Below the pieces are notes generated by a model that worked only from the letters and a program-made list of their open reading frames with translations, ran no database searches and was not told the origin of the DNA. A program made the position numbers and the translations under genes. Of a DNA stretch of 38,336 nt, positions 26,753 through 34,924 are shown piece by piece. The stretch's first letter is position 1; each line of letters starts with the position of its first letter. Source of the DNA: Pseudomonadota bacterium (GTDB taxonomy: Bacteria; Pseudomonadota; Alphaproteobacteria; Rhizobiales; Beijerinckiaceae). Where the stretch lies: contig JAEWKP010000010.1 in the NCBI GenBank assembly GCA_023393655.1, positions 1 through 38,336 of the forward strand, read 5' to 3'.

Positions 26753-28126
26753 CTACTCGGCCGCCGCCAGCCGCGCCGCCCTTAAAGGTCGATCCTCGAT
26801 CCCCGCCCGTGCCAGCTTCTCCGGCAATGGCCCGCCGGTCGCCCAGTCCAGCAGTTCGGCCGTATGCACCACCGGCGTCGTCGCACCCTTGTCGGCGAAA
26901 CCCTTCGCGAGCTGGGTCATGCAGCCGATATTGCCGGTCGCGACCAACATCGGCTTGGTGCGCTCGATATTGCCGACCTTGCGCTCGCGCAGCTTCCCCG
27001 CGATCTCGGGCTGGAGGATGTTGTAGACGCCGGCCGAGCCGCAGCAGATGTGGCCCTCCGGCACCTCCTTGACCTTGAAGCCGGCGCCCGAGAGCAGACG
27101 CTTCGGCCCGTCCTTGAGCTGCTGGCCATGCTGCATCGAGCAGGCCGAGTGATAGGCGATCGGCATCGCGACGTCGCGGACAGGCGAAAGCTCCAGCGTT
27201 TCCAGGAATTCGGTGATATCCTTGGCCAGCGCCGAAACCTTCGCCGCCTTCTCGGCATAGGCGGGTTCGTTGCGGAACATGAAGCCGTAATCCTTGATCG
27301 TCGTGCCGCAGCCGGAGGCCGTGATCAGGATCGCATCGAGCCCCTCGCCATCGATCTCGGCCACCCAGGCATCGATATTCCTGCGGGCGAAGGTGAGCGC
27401 ATCATGTTCCTGCCCCATATGGTGGACGAGCGCGCCGCAGCAACCCTCGCCCTTCGGCAGCACGACCTCGACGCCATGGCGGTTGAGCAGGCGGATCGTC
27501 GCCTCGTTGATGGCGGGATCGAGCACCGGCTGGGCGCAGCCGGAGAGCAGGGCGACGCGGCGCTTGCGTTCGGCCGGCGGCGGGAAGCTTTGCGGACCTT
27601 CCATGGCCGAGCGCGTCGGCAGGCGTGCCGGCGCCAGTGCCAGCATCGCCTTGAGGCGCGGGCCAATGACCGGGATGACGCCGAGAACCGGCGCGAGCGG
27701 CTTGCCGATCAGCGCCATCAGCATCGCGGCGCGGAAACGGCCGGGATAGGGCAGGATCGCCGCCAGCACCTTGCGCAGCAAACGATCATGCAGGGAGCGC
27801 GTATAGGTCTCTTCGATATGGGCACGCGCATGGTCGACGAGGTGCATGTAGTGCACGCCCGACGGGCAGGTCGACATGCAGGAGAGGCAGGAGAGACAGC
27901 GATCGACATGCTTCACCACCTCTTCGGTGGCGGGCTTGCCGTTCTCCAGCATGTCCTTGATCAGGTAGATGCGCCCGCGCGGGGAATCGAGCTCGTCCCC
28001 GAGCAGCAGATAGGTCGGGCAGGTCGCGGTGCAGAAGCCGCAATGCACGCAGGTGCGCAGGATCTTCTCCGAGGCCGGCATGCGCGGATCGGAGGCGAGG
28101 CGCTCGGGGGTGAAGTTCGTCTGCAT
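26753..28126 (-). CDS. glcF: Glycolate oxidase iron-sulfur subunit
   Basis: A 457-residue Fe-S subunit of the membrane-associated glycolate oxidase. Two 4Fe-4S clusters are bound by Cys26, 29, 32, 36 and Cys77, 80, 83, 87. Two CCG-type domains (GEGCCGALVHH and GHICCGSAGVYN) follow and probably bind a further cofactor or pass electrons to the quinone pool. GlcDEF oxidises glycolate to glyoxylate. The start lies six bases after the DUF2585 gene, giving a tight operon. Confidence 0.95.
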   Translation of the reverse strand: MQTNFTPERLASDPRMPASEKILRTCVHCGFCTATCPTYLLLGDELDSPRGRIYLIKDMLENGKPATEEVVKHVDRCLSCLSCMSTCPSGVHYMHLVDHARAHIEETYTRSLHDRLLRKVLAAILPYPGRFRAAMLMALIGKPLAPVLGVIPVIGPRLKAMLALAPARLPTRSAMEGPQSFPPPAERKRRVALLSGCAQPVLDPAINEATIRLLNRHGVEVVLPKGEGCCGALVHHMGQEHDALTFARRNIDAWVAEIDGEGLDAILITASGCGTTIKDYGFMFRNEPAYAEKAAKVSALAKDITEFLETLELSPVRDVAMPIAYHSACSMQHGQQLKDGPKRLLSGAGFKVKEVPEGHICCGSAGVYNILQPEIAGKLRERKVGNIERTKPMLVATGNIGCMTQLAKGFADKGATTPVVHTAELLDWATGGPLPEKLARAGIEDRPLRAARLAAAE

Positions 28127-28132
28127 GGCGCG

Positions 28133-28768
28133 TCAGGCTCCACCCTGCCAGGCTTTGATCCAGTCCATCGGCCAGAGCAGCATGATGACGTTGAGGGTGA
28201 GGTTGTCGCGGATCAGCCAGCCGACGATCAGCTCCATCGCCAGCGCACTGGTCACCGTCAGCCAGACCGGCGCCAGACGCGCGATCAGGAAGCCCAGCAT
28301 CATCGAGAGAATGTCGCAGACCGAGTTCAGGACGCTGTCGCCGTAATAGTCGAGCGAGATCGTCGCCGAGCGATAGTGGTTGATCACGGCATCGGTGTTC
28401 TCGGCGATCTCCCAGGCACCTTCGAGCAGGATCGAGAGCAGGAGTGCGAGGCCGAAGGAGATCGGCAGGCCGGTGATGCGGCGGATCAGCCAGAACAGGC
28501 CATAGAACAGGAAGCCGTGGATGATGTGCGAGAAGCTGTACCAGTCAGCGATATGCTGGGAGTTCTCGGAGGACATCACCGTGCCCTGCCAGAGCTTGAT
28601 CGTGCCGCATTTGCAGATCGGCTCGCGGCCCATCCAGAGCAGGATCGCAGCGACGCCGGCGATCAGCAGTGCGGCAACAAGCACGAGCGCCACGGGGCCG
28701 AGCCGGTTGGGTGCCCAGCTTGTGCGATTATCGCGGGTTTCGGCGGGAAGCGTATCGGCGAGCGTCAT
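28133..28768 (-). CDS. DUF2585 (UPF0314) membrane protein
   Basis: A 211-residue membrane protein of unknown function. Hydrophobic segments lie near residues 25-45, 80-97, 103-118 and 150-190. A conserved CKCGTIKLWQG motif follows the first helix, and then the histidine-rich SHIIHGFLFYGLFWL. The WEIAENTDAVINHYR and SLDYYGDSVLNSVCDI blocks are the strongest family features. Its start overlaps the glcE stop by one base (TGATG) and its stop lies six bases before glcF, so it is embedded in the glycolate oxidase operon. The acidic and His residues in helices suggest a metal or proton function, but that is inference. Confidence 0.88.
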   Translation of the reverse strand: MTLADTLPAETRDNRTSWAPNRLGPVALVLVAALLIAGVAAILLWMGREPICKCGTIKLWQGTVMSSENSQHIADWYSFSHIIHGFLFYGLFWLIRRITGLPISFGLALLLSILLEGAWEIAENTDAVINHYRSATISLDYYGDSVLNSVCDILSMMLGFLIARLAPVWLTVTSALAMELIVGWLIRDNLTLNVIMLLWPMDWIKAWQGGA

Positions 28769-29955
28769 CAGATCCCCGCATAGATCCGGCCGGGCTCGAA
28801 GATGCCGGCGGGATCGAAACTCTTCTTGATGCCGGCGGTGACCCGCATCAGCGGCTCGGCCAGCGGCTGGAACACGTCGATGGCGGCGCGGATCGCATCC
28901 GGCGCCCGCACCAGCGTGGCATGGCCGCCGAGCGGCTTCAGCGCAGCACGGATCGCAGCGGCGCCGGCATCGCCACTGGCTGGAACCGCGAGCCAGACCA
29001 GCCCGCCGCCCCAGTCATAGAAGCAACGCGCGGCGGGGATGGCACGTGTGATCGCAGCGGCAGCCTTCGGACCGTTGGTCGGCGCGAGCGAGAGCCGCCA
29101 GACCGCTTCATCGCACCCGGCGAAGAAGGCGGCATCGCGGATATCGCGCCAAAGGTCGGTCGGCGCAGCCCCTTCGAGGCGCTCGGGCACACCATATTCG
29201 CCGAGCAGCAGGGCGAGCTCGCCGGCACGGTACTCGATCGAGTCCGAGAAATTCTCCAGCCGCAGCAGGGTCCGCGCTTCGTCACCCGCGAGGCCGGCGG
29301 GAAGATGCGCCACCGCCATCGGCTCGAAGGGCGAGCCCAGCGCCTTGGACAAAAGCGCGACGCCATCGCTGTCGGACAGACCGCTCCATTGCAGCGTGAC
29401 GATGCGTTCCGGCCGCGGCAGCACGCGGAAGGTGACTTCGGTGAGGAAGCCGAGCGTGCCGTGGCTGCCGCTGAGCAGCTTCACGAGATCGAGGCCGGTG
29501 ACGTTCTTCATTACCCGTCCGCCGGACTTGATCATCTCACCGCGGCCATTGACCAGCCTGACGCCGATCAGGGAATCGCGGGCGGCGCCGGCATTGATCC
29601 GACGCGGGCCGGAGATGTTGCAGGCGGCGATGGCGCCGATCGAAGGCTCGCCCTCGCTGCCATAGAGGGCGCGGTGGTCCATCGGTTCGAAAGGCAGCAT
29701 CTGGCCGCGCGCGGCGAGCGTTTCCTGCACCAGCGCGAGGGGCGTTCCAGCGCGGGCGGCGATGACCATCTCGGCCGGCTCATAGAGCGTGATGCCGGTG
29801 AGGCCGGCGCTGGAAAGCGTGCTCGCAGCCTGAGCGGGCCGCCCGAGGCCGGCGCGCGTACCGCCGCCCCGCAAGGTAAGCGGCGTGGCGCTATCGACGA
29901 CTGATTTCACCACGGCGCAGGCCTGCGCCTCGGTGGTGGGAGTGTGGACGATCAC
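28768..29955 (-). CDS. glcE: Glycolate oxidase FAD-binding subunit
   Basis: A 395-residue FAD-binding subunit (PCMH-type fold) of glycolate oxidase. The flavin-binding pattern is visible in TLRGGGTRAGLGRP and GEPSIGAIAACNISGPRR, with GRVMKNVTGLDLVKLLSGSHGTLGFLTEVTF following. The protein is homologous to GlcD but shorter and lacks part of its catalytic domain. Start is a GTG at 29955 overlapping the glcD stop by four bases (GTGA); its stop overlaps the DUF2585 start. It acts with GlcD and GlcF in the conversion of glycolate to glyoxylate. Confidence 0.94.
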   Translation of the reverse strand: MIVHTPTTEAQACAVVKSVVDSATPLTLRGGGTRAGLGRPAQAASTLSSAGLTGITLYEPAEMVIAARAGTPLALVQETLAARGQMLPFEPMDHRALYGSEGEPSIGAIAACNISGPRRINAGAARDSLIGVRLVNGRGEMIKSGGRVMKNVTGLDLVKLLSGSHGTLGFLTEVTFRVLPRPERIVTLQWSGLSDSDGVALLSKALGSPFEPMAVAHLPAGLAGDEARTLLRLENFSDSIEYRAGELALLLGEYGVPERLEGAAPTDLWRDIRDAAFFAGCDEAVWRLSLAPTNGPKAAAAITRAIPAARCFYDWGGGLVWLAVPASGDAGAAAIRAALKPLGGHATLVRAPDAIRAAIDVFQPLAEPLMRVTAGIKKSFDPAGIFEPGRIYAGI

Positions 29956-31388
29956 GCCGCCACCCTGCCTTCCAGCGGGAACACCTTCGCCGGGTTGAGC
30001 AGCCAGCGCTCGTCGAACACAGCCCTCACCCGCATCTGCTGGGCGAGGTCCTCCGGGTTGAACTGGAAGGTCATCAGGTCGCGCTTCTCGATGCCGACTC
30101 CGTGCTCGCCGGTGAGGCAGCCGCCGACCTCGACACAGAGCTTGAGGATGTCCATGCCGGCATCCTCCGCCTTCTGCGCCTCAATGGGATCGTTGCAGTT
30201 ATAGAGGATCAGCGGATGGAGATTGCCGTCGCCGGCGTGGAAGACATTGGCGACGCGCAGACCGTAGCCCTTCACGATCTCGTCCATGCGCCGGAGCACA
30301 TAGGGCAATTGCCCGGTCGGGATCGTGCCGTCCATGCAGATGTAATCAGCGATGCGGCCGGTGGCGCCGAAGGCGGATTTGCGGCCCTTCCAGATCGCCG
30401 CCGCCTCCATCGCCGATTTCGATTCCTTGACGGTGCTGACACCGTGCTCCCGCGCTATCGCGACGATGCGGGCCAGCTGGGCGTCCATCTCGTCGTCGGA
30501 GCCCTCAACCTCGATGATCAGCAGCGCCTCGACATCCATCGGGTAGCCGGCCTTGGCGAAAGCCTCGCAGATCTCGATTGCCGGCTTGTCCATGAACTCC
30601 ATCGCGACCGGGATGATGCCGGCGCCAATGATCGCAGCCACCGCCGAGCCTGCTTGCTCGCTGGTCGGGAAGCCGAACAGCACGGGGCGCGCGCCCTCGG
30701 CCGCGCGCAGGATGCGCACCGTCGCCTCGGTGACGATGCCGAGCTGGCCCTCCGAGCCGTTGATCAGTCCGAGCAGATCGTAGCCGGGGGAATCGAGGTG
30801 GCTGCCGCCGATCTCGACGATACTGCCGTCGAGCATGACCATCGTGACACCCAGCACGTTATTGGTGGTGACGCCGTATTTCAGGCAGTGCGCCCCGCCC
30901 GAGTTCATGCCGATATTGCCGCCGATCGAGCAGGCGAGCTGCGAGGACGGATCGGGCGCGTAGAAGAAGCCCTCGGCCGAGACCGCGCCGGTGACCGCGA
31001 GATTGGTGACGCCGGCCTCGACCCGCGCGACGCGGTTGGCATAGTCGATCTCGAGGATGCGGTTCATCTTGGAGACGCCGATGACGACCGCGTCCTCCTG
31101 CGGGATCGCGCCGCCGGCGAGCGAGGTGCCGGAGCCGCGCGGCACCACCGGCACGCCCTCCTCCCGGCAATAGCGCAGGACGGCCGCGACCTCCTGCGTG
31201 GTCGATGGCAGGACGACGGCGAGCGGCATGCGGCGATAGGCGGTCAGCGCATCAGTCTCGTAGGGGCGGCGCTCGTCGTCGCTGGTGATCAGCGCCTGCG
31301 GCGAGACAAGGCGCGCGAGCCCTGCGAGGATCGATTCGCGGCGGGCGAGGATGCCGGCATCCGGCACCGGAAAGGCTATCGCGCTCAT
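29952..31388 (-). CDS. glcD: Glycolate oxidase catalytic FAD subunit
   Basis: A 478-residue FAD-linked oxidase. The FAD-binding domain reads VVPRGSGTSLAGGAIP, then DPSSQLACSIGGNIGMNSGG and the GLINGSEGQLGIVTEATV block. The C-terminal cap contains VFHAGDGNLHPLI and LTGEHGVGIEKRD, whose histidines and glutamate are typical of the GlcD/D-lactate dehydrogenase family. It performs glycolate oxidation with GlcE and GlcF; D-lactate is an alternative substrate in some relatives. The ATG at 31388 follows GGAGGGAG directly, a strong ribosome binding site. It heads the operon and diverges from a LysR gene rather than from a GntR-type glcC. Confidence 0.95.
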   Translation of the reverse strand: MSAIAFPVPDAGILARRESILAGLARLVSPQALITSDDERRPYETDALTAYRRMPLAVVLPSTTQEVAAVLRYCREEGVPVVPRGSGTSLAGGAIPQEDAVVIGVSKMNRILEIDYANRVARVEAGVTNLAVTGAVSAEGFFYAPDPSSQLACSIGGNIGMNSGGAHCLKYGVTTNNVLGVTMVMLDGSIVEIGGSHLDSPGYDLLGLINGSEGQLGIVTEATVRILRAAEGARPVLFGFPTSEQAGSAVAAIIGAGIIPVAMEFMDKPAIEICEAFAKAGYPMDVEALLIIEVEGSDDEMDAQLARIVAIAREHGVSTVKESKSAMEAAAIWKGRKSAFGATGRIADYICMDGTIPTGQLPYVLRRMDEIVKGYGLRVANVFHAGDGNLHPLILYNCNDPIEAQKAEDAGMDILKLCVEVGGCLTGEHGVGIEKRDLMTFQFNPEDLAQQMRVRAVFDERWLLNPAKVFPLEGRVAA

Positions 31389-31523
31389 CTCTCCCTCCGC
31401 TTTCAACGACTCATGGCACGCCACACGGCATTCTCTCTGCGCGGCAGATTAGATCAATTCAATGGCACTTGCAGTGCGGCCAAAGCCAGCCATTATTTCC
31501 AGATTGGAAAAGGTGGCGTGGCG
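31389..31523. promoter_or_regulatory. glcD-lysR divergent control region
   Basis: The 135 bp between the divergent genes holds two perfect dyads: GCACT-TGC-AGTGC (31465-31477) and TTTCCA-GAT-TGGAAA (31496-31510). TTGCAG (31469-31474) may be a -35 box for lysR, with an A/T-rich -10 region near 31492-31497. The dyads are good candidates for the LysR protein's operators, but binding is not shown. Confidence 0.5.
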
Positions 31524-32429
31524 ATGGACCGGTTCGGCGATCTCGACGTGTTCGCACATGTGGTGACGACCAAGAGCATGTCGGCGGCCGGCCGGCAGCT
31601 CAACCTGTCGCCGGCCGTGATCTCGAAGCGCATTCGCCGCCTGGAGGAGCGCCTTGGCGTGCGCCTGCTCCAGCGCACGACGCGGCAGCTCGCCCTCACC
31701 GAAGCCGGACAGGGCTTCTACGAGCGCGTCGTCTCGATCCTGTCCTCGATCGAGGAGGCCGAATCCTGGGTGTCGAGCGGGGCCGGGCAGGTGCGCGGCA
31801 CGCTCAGGGTCTCGGCGCCGACATCCTTCGGCCGGATGCATGTCGCGCCGCATCTCAAGCGCTTCCTCGATGCCAATCCGCTGGTTACGGTCGAGCTCGT
31901 GCTGAGCGACGCCTTCGTCGACGTCGTCGGCGAGGGTTTCGACCTGGCGATCCGCATCGCGGATCTTCAGGATTCAAGCCTCGTGGCAAAAAGGCTCGCC
32001 CGCAACCACCGGGTGCTCTGCGCCACGCCGGGCTATCTCGCGGAGCATGGCGTGCCGGCCGATATCGCCGAACTGTCGCGCCACACCCTGATCGCCCATA
32101 ACGCCGACCACTGGCGGCTCGACGGACCGGAAGGGCCGGTCTCGGTGCGGGTCAACGGCCCTTTGCGCACCAATTCCAGCGAGGTCGTGCGCGAGGCGCT
32201 GCTCGGCGGCGTCGGCATCGCGCTGCGCTCGACCTGGGATGTCGGGCCGGAGCTCAAGTCCGGCGCGCTGCAACGCGTCCTGCCGGCCTATGCCGTCGGC
32301 TCGCGCGTCGCGGTCTACGCAGTCTATCCAAGCCGCCGGCATCTGGAACAGAAGGTCCGCGCCTTCGTCGACTATCTCGGCGAGCTCTACGGCGCCACGC
32401 CCTATTGGGATGCGGGGCTTGCACTCTAG
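31524..32429 (+). CDS. LysR family transcriptional regulator
   Basis: A 301-residue LysR regulator. The N-terminal winged helix-turn-helix (FAHVVTTKSMSAAGRQLNLSPAVISKRIRRLEERLGVRLLQRTTR) is followed by a linker helix and a two-lobed substrate-binding effector domain from about residue 90. Start ATG at 31524 with AGGTGG upstream; a GTG two codons earlier is possible. It diverges from glcD and precedes the SMP-30 gene by 60 bp on the same strand. It may respond to glycolate or a sugar acid and regulate one or both flanking units (inference). Confidence 0.92.
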   Translation: MDRFGDLDVFAHVVTTKSMSAAGRQLNLSPAVISKRIRRLEERLGVRLLQRTTRQLALTEAGQGFYERVVSILSSIEEAESWVSSGAGQVRGTLRVSAPTSFGRMHVAPHLKRFLDANPLVTVELVLSDAFVDVVGEGFDLAIRIADLQDSSLVAKRLARNHRVLCATPGYLAEHGVPADIAELSRHTLIAHNADHWRLDGPEGPVSVRVNGPLRTNSSEVVREALLGGVGIALRSTWDVGPELKSGALQRVLPAYAVGSRVAVYAVYPSRRHLEQKVRAFVDYLGELYGATPYWDAGLAL

Positions 32430-32489
32430 GCCATTGCCCGACCTCACCCGGATTGGCGATGCTCCGGCAAACGCTCAAGGAGACATGAC

Positions 32490-33425
32490 ATGTTCGGCCA
32501 GCTCGAAGGCACGGGAGTTACGGTCCTCGACCCGCGGTTCCACCGCGTCATTCCGGGCTCCGCCCGGGTCGAGCGGCTCTGGACCGGCGCGCGCTGGTCG
32601 GAGGGGCCGGCCTGGTTCCCGGCCCATAACACGCTGATCTGGTCGGATATCCCGAACGACCGCATGCTGCGCTACGACGCGCTGAGCGGGCAGGTCGGCA
32701 CCTTCCGCCAGCCGGCGCGCAACTCCAACGGCAACACCGTCGACGCGCACGGCCGGCTCGTCACCTGCGAGCATGGCGGGCGACAGGTGACGCGGACCGA
32801 ACATGACGGGTCGATCACCGTACTGGCGAGCCATTTCGGCGGCAAGCGCCTGAATTCACCGAACGACGCGGTGGTGAAGTCGGACGGCTCGATCTGGTTC
32901 ACCGATCCCGATTACGGCATCCTCAGCGACTACGAAGGTGACAAGTCACCGGGAGAGATCGGCGCCTGCAACGTCTACCGGATCGACGGGCGGACCGGCG
33001 AGATCGCCATCGTGGCCGATGATTTCGTCAAGCCCAACGGCCTCGCCTTCTCGCCGGACGAGAGCATTCTCTACATCGCCGATACCGGCGCGAGCCACGA
33101 TCCCGAGAACGGGCCGCGGCATATCCGCAGCTTCCGGATGGGCCGGGACGGCATCGCGCTCGGCGAGTCAAAGGTCTTCGCCACCTGCACCGCCGGTCTG
33201 TTCGATGGCTTCCGCCTCGATGCCGAAGGCCGGGTCTGGGCCAGCGCCGCCGACGGCGTCCACATCTATCACCCGGACGGGACGCTGGTCGGCAAGCTCG
33301 CGATCCCGGAAATCGTCGCGAATGTCTGCTGGGGCGGCCCCAAGCTCAACCGCCTGTTCATCTGCGGCACGACCTCGCTGTATTCGGTCATGACGCATAC
33401 GAACGGGGCGGTGCGGCCAACCTAG
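32490..33425 (+). CDS. SMP-30/gluconolactonase family hydrolase
   Basis: A 311-residue beta-propeller hydrolase. The divalent-metal ligands are visible as Glu38 (RWSEGPAW), Asn183 (VKPNGLAFSPD) and Asp239 (GLFDGFRLD), with Asn122/Asn125 (RLNSPNDAVV) near the substrate site. Family members open sugar lactones such as gluconolactone. No signal peptide is seen, so it should be cytoplasmic. AAGGAG lies seven bases before the ATG at 32490. It follows the LysR gene by 60 bp and probably shares its transcript. The exact lactone is unknown. Confidence 0.92.
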   Translation: MFGQLEGTGVTVLDPRFHRVIPGSARVERLWTGARWSEGPAWFPAHNTLIWSDIPNDRMLRYDALSGQVGTFRQPARNSNGNTVDAHGRLVTCEHGGRQVTRTEHDGSITVLASHFGGKRLNSPNDAVVKSDGSIWFTDPDYGILSDYEGDKSPGEIGACNVYRIDGRTGEIAIVADDFVKPNGLAFSPDESILYIADTGASHDPENGPRHIRSFRMGRDGIALGESKVFATCTAGLFDGFRLDAEGRVWASAADGVHIYHPDGTLVGKLAIPEIVANVCWGGPKLNRLFICGTTSLYSVMTHTNGAVRPT

Positions 33426-33445
33426 GACGTCTGGTCAGACGTCCT
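33424..33445. terminator. Palindrome spanning two convergent stop codons
   Basis: Perfect ten-base arms AGGACGTCTG (33424-33433) and CAGACGTCCT (33436-33445) with a two-base centre. The SMP-30 stop (33423-33425) and the oxidoreductase stop (33435-33437) lie nine bases apart inside it. No U-run is present on either side, so termination is inferred from position only. Confidence 0.5.
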
Positions 33446-34790
33446 GCCCGACATAGCTGGCGACGTCGCTCATGCGCTTCAGCGTGCGCCAGTAGATGTC
33501 CTCCATCAGGAGGTGGGCGAACTCGCCGTTGCGGCCGATGCTGTAGAGGCCGTCGACGCCGGTCCTCTCGGCGAAATCCTGGCGGCGCTTCTCGTAGCGC
33601 GCGAGATAGACGGGATAGGCCAACGGCGTCTTCAGCATGCCGCCGGCACCGATATAGCGCTCACGCAGATGCGGGTAGATCCGGCACAGGCCATCGAGGC
33701 AGGCCTGCGCCAACTTCTCGTCCGACATGGTCCACCAGGCATCGCCGACCTCGCAGCCGATATCGAAGGTCAGTTGCGTGCGCCCCTCCGGCGCGAGCCC
33801 GGGCATGGAGAACGGCGCCTCGGTGACGCGGAAGAAGGGCTGCGTGCGATCGGGCACCCAGAGCATCGTGTCCGGCAGGAGGTTCCGCCCCTCGAAGCGC
33901 AGGTTGACGAAGATCATCGGGCGGTAGCGGAAGCCGGCGAGCTCATCCAGCGCCTCGGTGCCCTCGACCAATCTTGGCAGGACATGGACCGGCGCCGTGC
34001 TGATCACGGCGGAGACACCGATCTCGCGGCCATTGACCCTGACGGCCGCAACCTTGCCGTTCTCGACGAAGACGCGCTCGACCTTCGATTCCAGCACGAT
34101 GCTGTCACCGAGGCGAGCCACCGTCGGCTCGAGCAGCTTGGCGACGCCGCCTTCCGGATAGACATGGTAGACGCGCGGGCTCTCCGGCATCTCGTGCGAA
34201 TAGCCGTTGCAGACCGCGCGGCCCGACAGGCGCGACGCCGCCTTCAGGAGAAAGGTCTTCATCACCCCGGCCGCGAGCTTGTTGCCGACGGCAGGCGAAA
34301 GCTCGCTTGCCGGCGCGCCCGACCAGGCTTCGGCGAGCGGGATCGCGACATCGTCGGCGAGCGCCTCGCCATAGGCGTTGCGGAACCAGTCGGCCGCGCT
34401 CGCGACCGGCCGCGGTTTCAGGCGCGCGGATACTGCGCTCGCCGCATAACGCGGCGAAAGCGCGAGGCCGAAGGGATAGCTGTAGCTTTTCTGCCCCAGC
34501 GCGACCGCCTCGCCATAATGACGGACGGTGCGCGAGACCGCGCTCGCCCCCATGGCATCGGCCAAACGATTGCTGACGAAATGCGCCCCGAAATCGTAGG
34601 TATAGCCCTCGGCGTCCTTGAAGGAGGAGGCCATGCCGCCGACAGCGCGGCCGCTTTCGAAGACGGTGGCCCGCAAGCCTCGGCGCTCGATGTCGAGGGC
34701 GGCGGTGAGACCGGCAATGCCGGCGCCGATAATCGCGACAGGCTTGGCGATGCGGCGCCAGACGTTCGGAGCCTGCACGGGGGGGGTCAT
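33435..34790 (-). CDS. FAD-dependent oxidoreductase, protoporphyrinogen oxidase/amine oxidase-like
   Basis: A 451-residue flavoprotein. The dinucleotide-binding motif is AIIGAGIAGLTAAL (Gly22, Gly24, Gly27), followed by ERRGLRATVFESGRAVGGMASSF and DFGAHFV, the pattern of the NAD(P)-binding Rossmann and amino-oxidase families. The C-terminal segment VDGLYSIGRNGEFAHLLMEDIYWR resembles UDP-galactopyranose mutase-like and HemG/HemY-like proteins. No signal or membrane segment is apparent. Substrate and pathway are unknown. The start codon at 34790 has GGAG eight bases upstream and is followed by eight C in a row (codons 2-5), a possible slippage site. The gene stands alone, convergent with the lactonase gene. 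Confidence 0.85.
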   Translation of the reverse strand: MTPPVQAPNVWRRIAKPVAIIGAGIAGLTAALDIERRGLRATVFESGRAVGGMASSFKDAEGYTYDFGAHFVSNRLADAMGASAVSRTVRHYGEAVALGQKSYSYPFGLALSPRYAASAVSARLKPRPVASAADWFRNAYGEALADDVAIPLAEAWSGAPASELSPAVGNKLAAGVMKTFLLKAASRLSGRAVCNGYSHEMPESPRVYHVYPEGGVAKLLEPTVARLGDSIVLESKVERVFVENGKVAAVRVNGREIGVSAVISTAPVHVLPRLVEGTEALDELAGFRYRPMIFVNLRFEGRNLLPDTMLWVPDRTQPFFRVTEAPFSMPGLAPEGRTQLTFDIGCEVGDAWWTMSDEKLAQACLDGLCRIYPHLRERYIGAGGMLKTPLAYPVYLARYEKRRQDFAERTGVDGLYSIGRNGEFAHLLMEDIYWRTLKRMSDVASYVGQDV

Positions 34791-34806
34791 GGCGGTCGCT
34801 CCGCAT

Positions 34807-34826
34807 CCATCGACCTATGTCGATGG
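34807..34826 (-). other. Stem-loop upstream of the oxidoreductase
   Basis: CCATCGAC (34807-34814) pairs with GTCGATGG (34819-34826), loop CTAT, 16 bases upstream of the start codon. It would lie in the mRNA leader if transcription begins upstream. Confidence 0.4.
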
Positions 34827-34852
34827 CTCACCCTATAGCAGGAGCGAATGAA

Positions 34853-34890
34853 TTCGGATTTGCGGAAAAACCGCAATCATCGAATCCGAA
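34853..34890 (-). other. Nested inverted repeat between AbrB-type gene and oxidoreductase
   Basis: Outer arms TTCGGATT (34853-34860) and AATCCGAA (34883-34890) enclose an inner hairpin TGCGG-AAAAA-CCGCA (34861-34875) plus a seven-base spacer. It follows the AbrB-type gene on the minus strand. The structure could be a 3' end or a leader element; the sequence alone does not decide. Confidence 0.5.
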
Positions 34891-34924
34891 CATAATCGAT
34901 CGTTAAGCCCAGTCCGGCCGCAGA

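Noticed and set aside
25113..27026. Plus-strand frame opposite hisS
   Set aside because: Antisense to a complete synthetase with all class II motifs.
30102..31523. N-terminal extension of the LysR gene
   Set aside because: The extension reads as antisense of glcD; the helix-turn-helix begins right after the ATG at 31524, which has its own ribosome binding site.
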